This document shows, piece after piece, positions 42,183 to 51,354 of a stretch of DNA of 64,000 bases; within the stretch, counting starts at the first letter, position 1; each line of letters starts with the position of its first letter. The notes under the pieces are model-generated. The model had not been told where the DNA came from. It saw only the letters and a list, made by a program, of their open reading frames with translations, and did no database searches. The stretch is from an uncultured Aquimarina sp. (GTDB lineage Bacteria; Bacteroidota; Bacteroidia; Flavobacteriales; Flavobacteriaceae). The stretch covers positions 620,001-684,000 of the forward strand of contig CANMWA010000001.1 in NCBI GenBank assembly GCA_947501475.1. The letters are read 5' to 3'. The translations under genes and the position numbers were made by a program.

Positions 42183-42815
42183 TTGCGTAAACCTAAAAAC
42201 GTAATACCACCATTGTTCGTCATTTTTTTTATCATATTGTTTTTGAAAATAACATTGCCTAATGTTCTTATATGTATCATGCTAGTCATTAATGGTTATC
42301 TTATATGGAGTTTTTTACGGCATCGGTCAAAAATATATGAGATCGAAGATGAGAATAAAGTACTTAGAGCACAACTCAAAGCAAAAGAAGATGAGATCAA
42401 GACATTAATGGCAGATAATAGCATGCGTTTGGCGTTTAAAGAAGAATGGTTAGGGATGCTAAAAAATGAAGTTTTGGCTGCAACTGATACCGCAGAATTA
42501 AGACAATCGCTTAACTCATTAACGGCTCAATTACGCTTACAAATCGATACCGAAAATAAATTAGCTGGATTACAGGAAAAGGTTGGTTATAATGATATTC
42601 ACTTCGATAGCAAACTTCAGGAACAATATCCTGATTTAACCAAAGGAGAGCGAGAGGTTTGTGCATTACTTCGTCTCAACCTCTCTATTAAAGAAATCAT
42701 GATTGTTCGTAATGTTTCCTCAGATTCTGTAAAATCCATGCGACGTCGTATCCGTAAAAAAATGAATGTACCTTCAGAAATCGAACTCGAAAAGTTTATC
42801 CAGGAATTGGCGTAA
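42183..42815 (+). CDS. TPR-less membrane LuxR-like regulator (paralog of regulator A)
   Basis: 210 aa if it starts at the TTG at 42183, the only start that keeps the hydrophobic N-terminus (PPLFVIFFIILFLKITLP and VLICIMLVINGYLIWSF). An ATG at 42279 would retain only part of it. From residue ~50 on it aligns closely with the C-terminal ~180 residues of regulator A (ADNSMRLAFKEE, QSLNSLTAQLRLQI, LTKGEREVCALLRLNLSIKEIM, SSDSVKSMRRRIRKKMNVP). It has lost the signal peptide and TPR sensor, so it may be constitutive or act as a heterodimer partner. Confidence 0.75.
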   Translation: MRKPKNVIPPLFVIFFIILFLKITLPNVLICIMLVINGYLIWSFLRHRSKIYEIEDENKVLRAQLKAKEDEIKTLMADNSMRLAFKEEWLGMLKNEVLAATDTAELRQSLNSLTAQLRLQIDTENKLAGLQEKVGYNDIHFDSKLQEQYPDLTKGEREVCALLRLNLSIKEIMIVRNVSSDSVKSMRRRIRKKMNVPSEIELEKFIQELA

Positions 42816-42871
42816 GTGATAGACACCCACTCCTCACAGCAAAGCGTCCTAACCACTCACTACTACTAAAA

Positions 42872-42930
42872 ATGACACCATTTGACACTGTTAAAACTAT
42901 CTTAAAATCAGGTATTTGTAGTATTATTGC
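42872..42930 (+). promoter_or_regulatory. Direct-repeat box copy 2 with conserved promoter block
   Basis: ATGACACC at 42872 and TTTGACAC ten bases on, then TTAAAACTATCTTAAAATCA and TATTATTG (42922-42929, a one-mismatch -7 box). The whole ~59-bp block is conserved, with the same spacing, upstream of the next large gene (45271-45329). Confidence 0.7.
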
Positions 42931-42952
42931 ATAATTATATAAACCCCAGAAT

Positions 42953-45145
42953 ATGAGAAAACAGTTACTCTTCGTTTTGAGCACTATTGTATTAGTATTC
43001 ATAACAACAATCAAACTAAATGCGCAAACAGGTAATGAAGTTCTTGGTGATAATGCTGCTCCAGGAATAACCACGGGAAATTATAATACTATTGTTGGCG
43101 ATGAAGCTGGTACGGCTTTAACAACTTCTTCTCAAAATACATTATTAGGATATCAGTCTGGTAGATCCATAACTGCATTTGCAACAGATAATGTTTTTGT
43201 TGGATATGATTCTGGGCTTAATAATTTAACTGGGGATGATAATGTGTTTATAGGCTCAGAATCTGGATATAGTAATACTAGTGGTAGTAGAAATTTATAT
43301 CTAGGCTCAGAATCTGGATATAGTAATACTAGAGGTAGGAATAATTTATATCTAGGCTCAGAATCTGGATATAATAATATAAGTGGTAGTGATAATTTAT
43401 ATTTAGGTTATAGATCCGGATATTATACCAGTACGGGATACGATAACATAGTAATTGGTAAAGAAGCAGGAGGATATAATGACGGAATCTCATTAGGAGA
43501 TCCTAATTTTAAAAACTCGGTAATCATAGGAACAGAAGCCGGGAATAAGATACAAAATGCTGAAAGAGTGATCTTTTTAGGAGATGGAGCGGGATATAGT
43601 ACAACTACAGGTGCTCGAAATGTGTTTCTAGGGTATCATTCAGGATATAGAAATACTACAGGTAATTATAATGTTTTTGTAGGTGATGCTACCGGAGTAT
43701 TTAATACGGAAGGTCGCAGTAATACCTTTGTAGGAGGTTTGCTGAGTGAATCTGTTGATAACAATGGAGTTCTTGATTTTCGAGGGTCAGCAGGAGATGG
43801 TAACACCACAGGGGTTAATAATTCTTTTTTTGGAGCAGGAGCAGGTACAGATAATGGTACAGGTTCAGAAAATACATTTATAGGAGGTAATGCAGGCGCA
43901 AGAAATGAGTTTGGAGATTATAATACATTTATAGGTTTTCAGGCAGGAGTTCGTAATAATGTGAGTAATAGTACTACCAATGCAAGTAACAATACTTTTG
44001 TGGGATGGAGAGCCGGAGCATATAATGAAGAGGGGGCTAATAATATAGTCATGGGATATAATGCTGGTTTTGTAGAGGGAAACGATGGTAGTAATAATAG
44101 CATCGTCATCGGATATGAAGCAAAAATTACCGGAAGTACAGATCGAACCAATAATGTAATACTAGGTGCTAATGCCAGCGTAGAAGCAGATTATGCTGTG
44201 GCTATAGGAGCAGGAGCTACCACCACTACCAATAACAGTATGGTTTTGGGAGGGGTTACTACTACAGACAGATTAAGTGTCGGTATTGCGACAGCAACAC
44301 CAAATCAAAATGCATCTTTAGAACTGGCCGATACTGATAAGGGATTCTTGGTTAATAGAATCACTACAGTACAACGTACCGCTATGGAAACTGCTGCAGC
44401 TAATGGGAGTCCTTTGGCAACTACTGAAGCTGGGATGATGGTATATGATACGGATTTGTCAGCAATCTTTTTATGGAATGGTACGCAATGGGTCAATTCT
44501 ACAATAGATACGGATACAGACACCGATGATCAAACCATAGATGAGTTTCAGTTAAATGGCGATGATCTCGAACTATCATTATTAGATGATGCTGAAGCCA
44601 CCAAAACAGTAGATCTTTCTAAGTATTTAGACAATACCGATGGTCAAAACCTTACTTCGGCTACCTTAGCTAATACCGTAGTAACGATCGCTATCGAAAA
44701 TGGAAGTTCGGTTTCTGTAGATCTTTCGGGGATACTTACACCACTACAAGATGAAAATACGGCCCAACAGACCGAAATTGATGAGCAACAAGCTCAAATC
44801 ACAGCTCAACAAGTGATCATTGATGATTTGATTGATCGTATTGAAGCGCTCGAAACTAACATTTCAGGCGCTCTTAATAAAAGTAATACACCTATTTTAT
44901 ATCAAAATATTCCTAATCCATTTAATGGAACATCCACCATCAAATATTATTTGCCTTCAGGAATCAATAATGCATCAATTGTATTTAGTAATTCTCTCGG
45001 ACAAGTAGTGTCTACAATTGCTATCACGCAAAGTGGAGATGGAGAATTGAATATTAATAGCGATGGATTAGCCAGTGGAACATATTTCTATACTTTATAT
45101 GTACGAAGCAAAGGTTTCGATTCTAAAAAGATGGTGATAGAATAA
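42953..45145 (+). CDS. T9SS-exported YadA-head-like repeat protein
   Basis: 730 aa. Signal peptide (~1-25, ending LNAQ). Residues ~30-430 are short repeats of the form N-x-F/Y-L-G-x-x-S-G-Y-x-N-x-x-G (for example NLYLGSESGYSNT, NVFLGYHSGYRNT), like the left-handed helical heads of trimeric adhesins. Next comes SLELADTDKGFLVNRI ... GMMVYDTDLSAIFLWNGTQW, common in bacteroidete surface proteins; a Gln-rich coiled coil (~615-650); and a T9SS type A sorting domain (IPNPFNGTSTIKYYLP ... SGTYFYTLYVRSKGF) that directs outer-membrane export. Likely a surface adhesin. It follows the conserved direct-repeat promoter block. Confidence 0.82.
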   Translation: MRKQLLFVLSTIVLVFITTIKLNAQTGNEVLGDNAAPGITTGNYNTIVGDEAGTALTTSSQNTLLGYQSGRSITAFATDNVFVGYDSGLNNLTGDDNVFIGSESGYSNTSGSRNLYLGSESGYSNTRGRNNLYLGSESGYNNISGSDNLYLGYRSGYYTSTGYDNIVIGKEAGGYNDGISLGDPNFKNSVIIGTEAGNKIQNAERVIFLGDGAGYSTTTGARNVFLGYHSGYRNTTGNYNVFVGDATGVFNTEGRSNTFVGGLLSESVDNNGVLDFRGSAGDGNTTGVNNSFFGAGAGTDNGTGSENTFIGGNAGARNEFGDYNTFIGFQAGVRNNVSNSTTNASNNTFVGWRAGAYNEEGANNIVMGYNAGFVEGNDGSNNSIVIGYEAKITGSTDRTNNVILGANASVEADYAVAIGAGATTTTNNSMVLGGVTTTDRLSVGIATATPNQNASLELADTDKGFLVNRITTVQRTAMETAAANGSPLATTEAGMMVYDTDLSAIFLWNGTQWVNSTIDTDTDTDDQTIDEFQLNGDDLELSLLDDAEATKTVDLSKYLDNTDGQNLTSATLANTVVTIAIENGSSVSVDLSGILTPLQDENTAQQTEIDEQQAQITAQQVIIDDLIDRIEALETNISGALNKSNTPILYQNIPNPFNGTSTIKYYLPSGINNASIVFSNSLGQVVSTIAITQSGDGELNINSDGLASGTYFYTLYVRSKGFDSKKMVIE

Positions 45146-45165
45146 TATTTGAATGCTATCGTACA

Positions 45166-45201
45166 CTGAGCTTGTTGAAGTGTAGTCTTCGACAAGCTCA
45201 G
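45166..45201. repeat. REP-like palindrome pair
   Basis: CTGAGCTTGTTGAAG (45166-45180) and CTTCGACAAGCTCAG (45187-45201) form a 15-bp stem with one G-T wobble and a 6-base loop. It sits 21 bases after the stop of the YadA-head-like gene and may double as a terminator. Confidence 0.7.
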
Positions 45202-45270
45202 ACTACGCAATCATATTACTTCACACAATCACATACGTAGGGCTACGTATTTTAGCGTTAAAAAAGGGCA

Positions 45271-45329
45271 ATGACACCTTTTGACACCGTTAAAATTATC
45301 TTAAAATCAGAGATATACACTATTATTGC
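45271..45329 (+). promoter_or_regulatory. Direct-repeat box copy 3 with conserved promoter block
   Basis: ATGACACCTTTTGACACC (45271-45288), then TTAAAATTATCTTAAAATCA and TATTATTG (45321-45328). Same order and spacing as 42872-42930. The ATG of the leucine-rich-repeat gene is 26 bases downstream. Confidence 0.7.
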
Positions 45330-45354
45330 AACGATTACGAATAAACCCTGAAAT

Positions 45355-48300
45355 ATGAAAATAAGATTACTTCTTTTGAGCATAACGCTATTTTCTTTTA
45401 TTGGTACTACAAACGCTCAAGTCACGATCTCTCAATGTGCAACACCTGGTAGTATTCAGGCAGGTGCAAATTGCCAGGTGGCTTTACCAGATTTCACTAA
45501 CCAGATTATCGCAGATGATCCCATTAATCTTGATCCAATCTCAGTAAATCAGGTGCCGGCACCAGGTACGATGGTATCTCCAGGTGATATTACTCTAACA
45601 TTTAATGCGTTTAGTAATTTTGGAGCTGATACCTGTATGGCAGTATTAACGGTTTCAGCTAATCCTACTACTTGTGGTACCTATGTGCCCGACGATAATT
45701 TTGAGCAGGCGTTAATTGATTTAGGATATGATGATGCTCCTCTTAATAATTTTGTTCTCACAGAAAATATTGAAGCCCTTACCACATTGGATCTGTCTAA
45801 TAAGAATATTGTAGACCTAACCGGTATTGAAGCTTTTGTAGCATTAACCCAGTTGGATGTTAATGACAATCAATTAAACTGGTTGGATGTTAGTAACAAT
45901 ATCGCTTTACAAACATTGAATTGCCATAATAATACTGCAATCGAGTATTTGGATTTAAAAAACAATACGGTTTTAACCAGTTTACGATGTGATAATGTTG
46001 GTTTAAGATCTTTAGATTTCAGAAATGGGAATAATACCAATGTGGTTTCTTTTCAGGCAGATAATAATAGTATGCAATGTATCGCGATAGATGACCAATT
46101 TGGTGCTTATACAGCGAGTTGGATCAAAGATGGTTCAACGCGTTATTATCGTACGGTTTGTGAGATTTATATACCCGATGATAATTTTGAGCAGGCATTT
46201 ATAGACTTGAGATTCGATTTTGGGACTCCTGATAATTTTGTAAGTGTATTTCCATTGGATACGCTGAGAAAGTTGAATATGAGTAATAGAAACATAAATG
46301 ATCTTACAGGTGCTGCTGATTTTGCAAGTATGGAGGATTTCAATATTAGCAATAATAATATTACCGAGTTTGATTTTCGTTATAATACAAAATTAAAGAA
46401 GCTTGACGCAAGCTCTAATGCGCTTACTTCGATAAACATTACGGAATCTCCATTGTTGGAAGAGTTATCGGTTGATGATAATCAATTAACAAGCTTAGAT
46501 ATAAGTGCCAATACTGCTTTAACCCAACTATCGGTTAATGATAACCAATTAACAAGTCTGGATGTAAGTAATAATGTGGCTTTGCTTATTATAAACGCTA
46601 ATAACAACGATATATCCAATATAGATGTAAGCTCAAATAGCAGTCTTGAGATTTTAAACCTCGCACAAAATAATTTAACCAATGTTTCAGATCTTGTTTT
46701 AGGAACGAATACCAATTTCAGTGACCTTGATATAAGCGGTAATAATTTAGAGACCCTGGATGTAAGTGGTGTTCCTAATATGAATGAATTGGTCTGTAGC
46801 AATAATAATTTAACTAATATTGATGTAAACGGGTTTCTCCTCTTGGAACTCCTCTATGCAGAAAATAACAATTTAACAGAGCTTGATGTTTCTACCAATC
46901 CGATACTCGGTCTTTTAAGGGTTCAGAATAACGATTTGACTTATTTAAATACTAAGAATGGATCTATCGACTTTAGAGTTTTTAACGCTACGGGAAATCC
47001 AAATTTAATTTGTATTGAGGTTGACGATGCTACCGCAGCAAATGCGGGTACAGGAAGATATACGAATTGGCAAAAAGATGCCATAGCTACATATTCAGCA
47101 TCATGTCGAACCTACGTACCCGATGATAATTTCGAGCAAGCATTAATCGATTTAGGGTATGATTCGGGGGCTTTAGATGATTATGTACCCACGGCTAATA
47201 TTGACGGATTAACAGAATTAAGTGTACGCTACAACAATATAGTAGATCTTACCGGGATAGAAGATTTTGTGTCATTAATCACATTACGCTGCGATAATAA
47301 TGATATTACAAGTCTAGATGTAAGTAATAATACAGCATTAACAGACTTAAGATGCCATGATAACCCATTAGGAACTTTAGATCTGAGTGCTAATACGTTG
47401 TTAACTAGAGTAGATGCGTTCCGTACTGAATTGACCAACATTAACCTTACAGGGCTTACACAATTAGCTGTTTTAAAAGTGAGTGAAAATTTATTTTCGA
47501 GTATAGATTTGAGCACAAATACAGGGTTGACAGAATTGAGTGTTTCAGAAAATACTAGACTTACTAGTTTAGATATAAGTACCCATACAGAGTTAGTAAA
47601 GTTATATGCATACGAGTGTCAATTAGGAAGTTTAGATCTTAGTACCAATACAAAAATAGAAGTAGTTAATGTTCAGGATAATCTATTAATTACCTTGGAT
47701 GTAAGTGCAAATACAGTGCTGGAAAGTTTGACCGTTGAAGATAATCAACTAACAAGTATGGACCTTAGTGCCAATACAAGTTTAAGACTTCTTTACCTTG
47801 ATGATAACCAATTGACCAGTTTAGATCTGAGTAACAATACCAATCTTACCAGATTAGAATGCGAAAACAACAAATTGGTTTCGCTTAACGTAAAAAACGG
47901 AAACAGCGCAAGCATCAGTACACTTCGTTCAACATCAAATTTCGATCTCAATTGTATCGAAGTAGATGATCCTGTCGCGGCGACTGCTGGTACTGGCAAT
48001 TACGGTGGTTGGTTAAAAGATGATAGTACGGCCTATGCCGATGGGTGTGTACCATTTACCTATGTGCCCGATGATAATTTTGAGCAGGCATTGATTGATT
48101 TAGCTCTTGATGATGTGCTGGATAATTTTGTGGTGACTTCTAATATTTCAGGAATAACCATTTTAGATCTGAATACTCAGTCTATTGCAGATGTAACAGG
48201 TATCGAAGATTTTACTGCGTTAACTACCCTTAATGTAAACGACAATCAAATTACTCGATTAGATTTGAAGCAGAATACAGCTTTAACATCTATTCAGGCC

Positions 48301-50454
48301 AATAATAATCAGCTGCAGTTCTTTTCAGTAAAAAATGGGAATAATGTAAATGTCACTACCTTCTCAGTAACTGGAAATGCAGATTTGTTATGTATTGAGG
48401 TCGATGATGAGACCGCAAGTTATTTAAGCGCCTGGCAAAAGGATGCAACGGCTTCATTTGGTACAATTTGTACAGCTTGTACAGTCGATGGAACTGAAAT
48501 TGCTACTCAAGCAGAATTAGATCTTTTTGTAGCTTATTTAGGTTCGTGTAATACAGTTAATGGAAATCTAACCATTCGACGTTCAAAGGATATTACAGAT
48601 TTATCAGGGTTGTCTAGTATCGAAGTCATTAATGGAAAATTGTTTATCGGAGATAATGAGTTAATTACAACTTTAGATGGATTAGAAAACCTAACTACAG
48701 TGACTGACGGAATCAATTTATCTCGTAATGATATTCTAAGTGATATTTCTGCACTTTCAGGAATTGTGAATCCTACTGTAAGTATTACTATATCCGATAA
48801 TACAGTTTTAACAGATATCACAGCGGTGCTTGATTTGACGATTACAGAATTAATATTTATAAATGGACAAACATTGAGTCATGCACTAACATTTTCTAAT
48901 GTGACCACCTTAACAGGAAGTAATAGTTTTAATCTATCAGGACCAGGATCTTTAAATATAAGAAATGTTGAAACACCTTCAGTAAGTTTTCCTAATCTTA
49001 CTACAATTGAGAATTTTTTCAACCTAAGAGATATAGCTATTAATACGGTATCTTTTCCTTTATTAACAAGTGTTGGAAGATCATTTACAATTGATGGCGC
49101 CGAAAATACTACTACGTTTGATTTTAATGTATTACAAACAGTAAATGGCTTTACGTTTGAAGAAACTAGTGTAAGTGATCTTTCTTCGTTTGCTAGTTTA
49201 ACTTCAGCAGGAACTTTTATATCTATTGGTGATCATCCAAACCTAATGAGTCTGGATGCTCTTGGTAATATCTCATCAACGACTAATACATATCTTTATG
49301 TTAGAAATAATAATGCTTTAACTAGTTTAGATGGATTAGAGTTTATTAGCGGTTCTAATGAGATAATTTGGATAGAAAATAATCCAATGCTGACTCAGAT
49401 TGATGCACTGCAGAATGTTACTTCGGTTGGATATTTTCAAATACTCGATAATACTCAACTTGCTAATGTAAATGGGTTAAATAATCTTACAGAAACTACC
49501 GAAACCGGAACAGCTTCCTATCAACAATCTACCATATCCGGTAATGCAATTTCTACATTGAACCTCACTAGTTTAAGAACAGTAGGAAACCAATTGAATA
49601 TTGTAGAAACCAGAGTAACTAACTTCTGTGGATTATATCCCTATGTAACCGATGGAGACGGTCAAACAACATTAAACCTTACAGGAAGTACATTTACGGT
49701 TGCCGATATTTTAACTTGTGAAGATGTTTTTAGTTGTCCTTTTTACAATTTACCAAATGATAACTTCAATATTGAAACGTTTAGCGAGACCTGTATTGAC
49801 AAAAATAACGGTATGATCTCGATTGCCGCTACCGAGGTCTTATCGTATATCACTACTATTAATGGCGTAGATTACAGCTTTACTTCATCACTAGAAGTAG
49901 ACAACTTGCCATCAGGAAGTTATACTTTATGTATTGCTATCGATGGTACTACAGATTGCGAACAATGTTTTGAGGCAGTAATTGAAGCAGCAGAGAGCTT
50001 AACAGGAAAAACTGAGCTAGTTACTGAATCAGGAAATATAAAAGTAAACGTTGAACTAACCACAGGTACAGCACCCTATACCGCTATGATTAATGATAAG
50101 GTGATAGGGGAGTATGATACAAATAGTTTTTCAATAGATGTTCAACAATCGGGAGTACTCGAAGTTCATTCTAGCCTGGCATGCGAGGGTAAACTATCCA
50201 AAACGATTGATCTGTTTGATGAGATCACAGTAGCTCCTAATCCAACAAAAGGTGATGTTGTTTTAACAGCTCCCAATGAAGGAGATACTATTGGTGTAAC
50301 GATTCATAATGCATTAGGTACTAAAGTTTCCTCAAACGCATATAGTGTTACTAATGGCGAAGTTATTTTACCTATGGAGCGTTTATCATCGGGTGTTTAC
50401 TTTGTAAGCATTACCGGAGTTACCCCAAAAACATTTAAAATCGTAAAACAATGA
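45355..50454 (+). CDS. T9SS-exported leucine-rich-repeat surface protein
   Basis: 1699 aa. Signal peptide to ~22; an HYR/Ig-like domain (~22-107). Four LRR blocks follow, each beginning YVPDDNFEQALIDL (near 110, 272, 587 and 902) and built of units such as LTSLDVSNNTALTDL. A receptor-L-domain-like region covers ~1040-1450 (IRRSKDITDLSGLSSIEVINGKLFI). A SprB-like Ig region and a T9SS type A sorting domain (VAPNPTKGDVVLTAPNEGD ... FKIVKQ) close it. LRR surface proteins of this type bind host or matrix ligands. The last ~165 residues are near-identical to those of the DUF285 protein. The end overlaps the lipoprotein gene by 4 bases. Confidence 0.88.
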   Translation: MKIRLLLLSITLFSFIGTTNAQVTISQCATPGSIQAGANCQVALPDFTNQIIADDPINLDPISVNQVPAPGTMVSPGDITLTFNAFSNFGADTCMAVLTVSANPTTCGTYVPDDNFEQALIDLGYDDAPLNNFVLTENIEALTTLDLSNKNIVDLTGIEAFVALTQLDVNDNQLNWLDVSNNIALQTLNCHNNTAIEYLDLKNNTVLTSLRCDNVGLRSLDFRNGNNTNVVSFQADNNSMQCIAIDDQFGAYTASWIKDGSTRYYRTVCEIYIPDDNFEQAFIDLRFDFGTPDNFVSVFPLDTLRKLNMSNRNINDLTGAADFASMEDFNISNNNITEFDFRYNTKLKKLDASSNALTSINITESPLLEELSVDDNQLTSLDISANTALTQLSVNDNQLTSLDVSNNVALLIINANNNDISNIDVSSNSSLEILNLAQNNLTNVSDLVLGTNTNFSDLDISGNNLETLDVSGVPNMNELVCSNNNLTNIDVNGFLLLELLYAENNNLTELDVSTNPILGLLRVQNNDLTYLNTKNGSIDFRVFNATGNPNLICIEVDDATAANAGTGRYTNWQKDAIATYSASCRTYVPDDNFEQALIDLGYDSGALDDYVPTANIDGLTELSVRYNNIVDLTGIEDFVSLITLRCDNNDITSLDVSNNTALTDLRCHDNPLGTLDLSANTLLTRVDAFRTELTNINLTGLTQLAVLKVSENLFSSIDLSTNTGLTELSVSENTRLTSLDISTHTELVKLYAYECQLGSLDLSTNTKIEVVNVQDNLLITLDVSANTVLESLTVEDNQLTSMDLSANTSLRLLYLDDNQLTSLDLSNNTNLTRLECENNKLVSLNVKNGNSASISTLRSTSNFDLNCIEVDDPVAATAGTGNYGGWLKDDSTAYADGCVPFTYVPDDNFEQALIDLALDDVLDNFVVTSNISGITILDLNTQSIADVTGIEDFTALTTLNVNDNQITRLDLKQNTALTSIQANNNQLQFFSVKNGNNVNVTTFSVTGNADLLCIEVDDETASYLSAWQKDATASFGTICTACTVDGTEIATQAELDLFVAYLGSCNTVNGNLTIRRSKDITDLSGLSSIEVINGKLFIGDNELITTLDGLENLTTVTDGINLSRNDILSDISALSGIVNPTVSITISDNTVLTDITAVLDLTITELIFINGQTLSHALTFSNVTTLTGSNSFNLSGPGSLNIRNVETPSVSFPNLTTIENFFNLRDIAINTVSFPLLTSVGRSFTIDGAENTTTFDFNVLQTVNGFTFEETSVSDLSSFASLTSAGTFISIGDHPNLMSLDALGNISSTTNTYLYVRNNNALTSLDGLEFISGSNEIIWIENNPMLTQIDALQNVTSVGYFQILDNTQLANVNGLNNLTETTETGTASYQQSTISGNAISTLNLTSLRTVGNQLNIVETRVTNFCGLYPYVTDGDGQTTLNLTGSTFTVADILTCEDVFSCPFYNLPNDNFNIETFSETCIDKNNGMISIAATEVLSYITTINGVDYSFTSSLEVDNLPSGSYTLCIAIDGTTDCEQCFEAVIEAAESLTGKTELVTESGNIKVNVELTTGTAPYTAMINDKVIGEYDTNSFSIDVQQSGVLEVHSSLACEGKLSKTIDLFDEITVAPNPTKGDVVLTAPNEGDTIGVTIHNALGTKVSSNAYSVTNGEVILPMERLSSGVYFVSITGVTPKTFKIVKQ

Positions 50455-51146
50455 AAAATATAAACCTATATATACTATTATTAAGTTCACTATTCCTGTT
50501 TTCATGTGGTGGTAGTGATGATGGCGGTGCTGGACCTAGTTCATCTAATGTAGCTCCTACTGTTCCTAAATTAGTGTTTCCAACCAATAATTTGGTATGC
50601 ACCAATTTCAATTTAGAATTTGATTGGGATGCAGCAACCGATAGTAATGGAGATGCAATAAGTTATACAGTTGATATTTCTGAAAGCGAAACCTTTTCTA
50701 CACTACTATTTACAACAACGACAATAGAAACAGTCAATACAGTTACATTAGAAAAAGGAACTACGTATTTCTGGAGAGTAAAAGCTAGTGATAGTGAAGG
50801 TAATGAGAGTATATATTCTGATACTCAGACCTTTTTTACAGAACCAGATGCTGCAGTAAATACAGTTCCAAATGCTCCTTCAGTAGTAGTTCCAACATTA
50901 GGAGAAAGAGTTTCAGGAAGTAGTATCACTTTGGATTGGGGTGCTAGCGATGTCGATCAAGACCCATTGTTATATGATTTGTATTTTGGCGATACGAATC
51001 CTCCGGTTTTAATTTCAGAAAATATAACTGTTTCGACATTTGATGTATCTGTATCAGCAAATACAACATACTATTGGCGAGTGGTGGTCAAAGACAGTCA
51101 TCAAAGTGCTACCATCGGACAGGTATGGAATTTTAGAACAGAATAA
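50451..51146 (+). CDS. Fn3-like lipoprotein, copy 1
   Basis: 231 aa. Lipoprotein signal MKNINLYILLLSSLFLFSC followed by GGSDDGGAG. Two Fn3-like domains (~35-130: PKLVFPTNNLVCTNFNLEFDW ... TTYFWRVKASDSEGNESIYSDTQTF; ~140-231: PNAPSVVVPTLGERVSG ... TTYYWRVVVKDSHQSATIGQVWNF). Its ATG overlaps the LRR-gene stop (ATGA), so it is translated with the adhesin and may help to hold or export it at the outer membrane. A second copy follows the DUF285 adhesin. Confidence 0.85.
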   Translation: MKNINLYILLLSSLFLFSCGGSDDGGAGPSSSNVAPTVPKLVFPTNNLVCTNFNLEFDWDAATDSNGDAISYTVDISESETFSTLLFTTTTIETVNTVTLEKGTTYFWRVKASDSEGNESIYSDTQTFFTEPDAAVNTVPNAPSVVVPTLGERVSGSSITLDWGASDVDQDPLLYDLYFGDTNPPVLISENITVSTFDVSVSANTTYYWRVVVKDSHQSATIGQVWNFRTE

Positions 51147-51197
51147 TTTAAAATACGATATAACAGAAGTAAGGGATCTGCAGTATTTATATGTACG

Positions 51198-51230
51198 AAC
51201 CACTCAATAAAATGGGTGGTTTTTGTTTTT
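51198..51230 (+). terminator. Terminator of the LRR adhesin-lipoprotein operon
   Basis: AACCAC...GTGGTT stem with an A/T-rich loop, followed by TTTTGTTTTTT. It is duplicated at 59722-59754. Confidence 0.7.
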
Positions 51231-51354
51231 TAAAACTAAATCTTGAGAATATATATATGGCCTATTTTTTTCTCATTGCGGTTGCAAAGATTTTATGATG
51301 TATTTTTGAGTAGTAACTAGCTTATGATTTGTAATTATTAAAACCTATGCTACT

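Larger units (their letters stand above)
49957..51230 (+). repeat. 1.27-kb near-identical duplication, copy 1
   Basis: It matches 58480-59754 from the codons CEQCFE near the end of the LRR protein, through the sorting domain and the whole Fn3-like lipoprotein, to the T-run of the terminator. The sequence diverges sharply at both ends. The encoded proteins differ at about 5 of 165 residues (sorting region) and 3 of 231 (lipoprotein). Confidence 0.9.
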
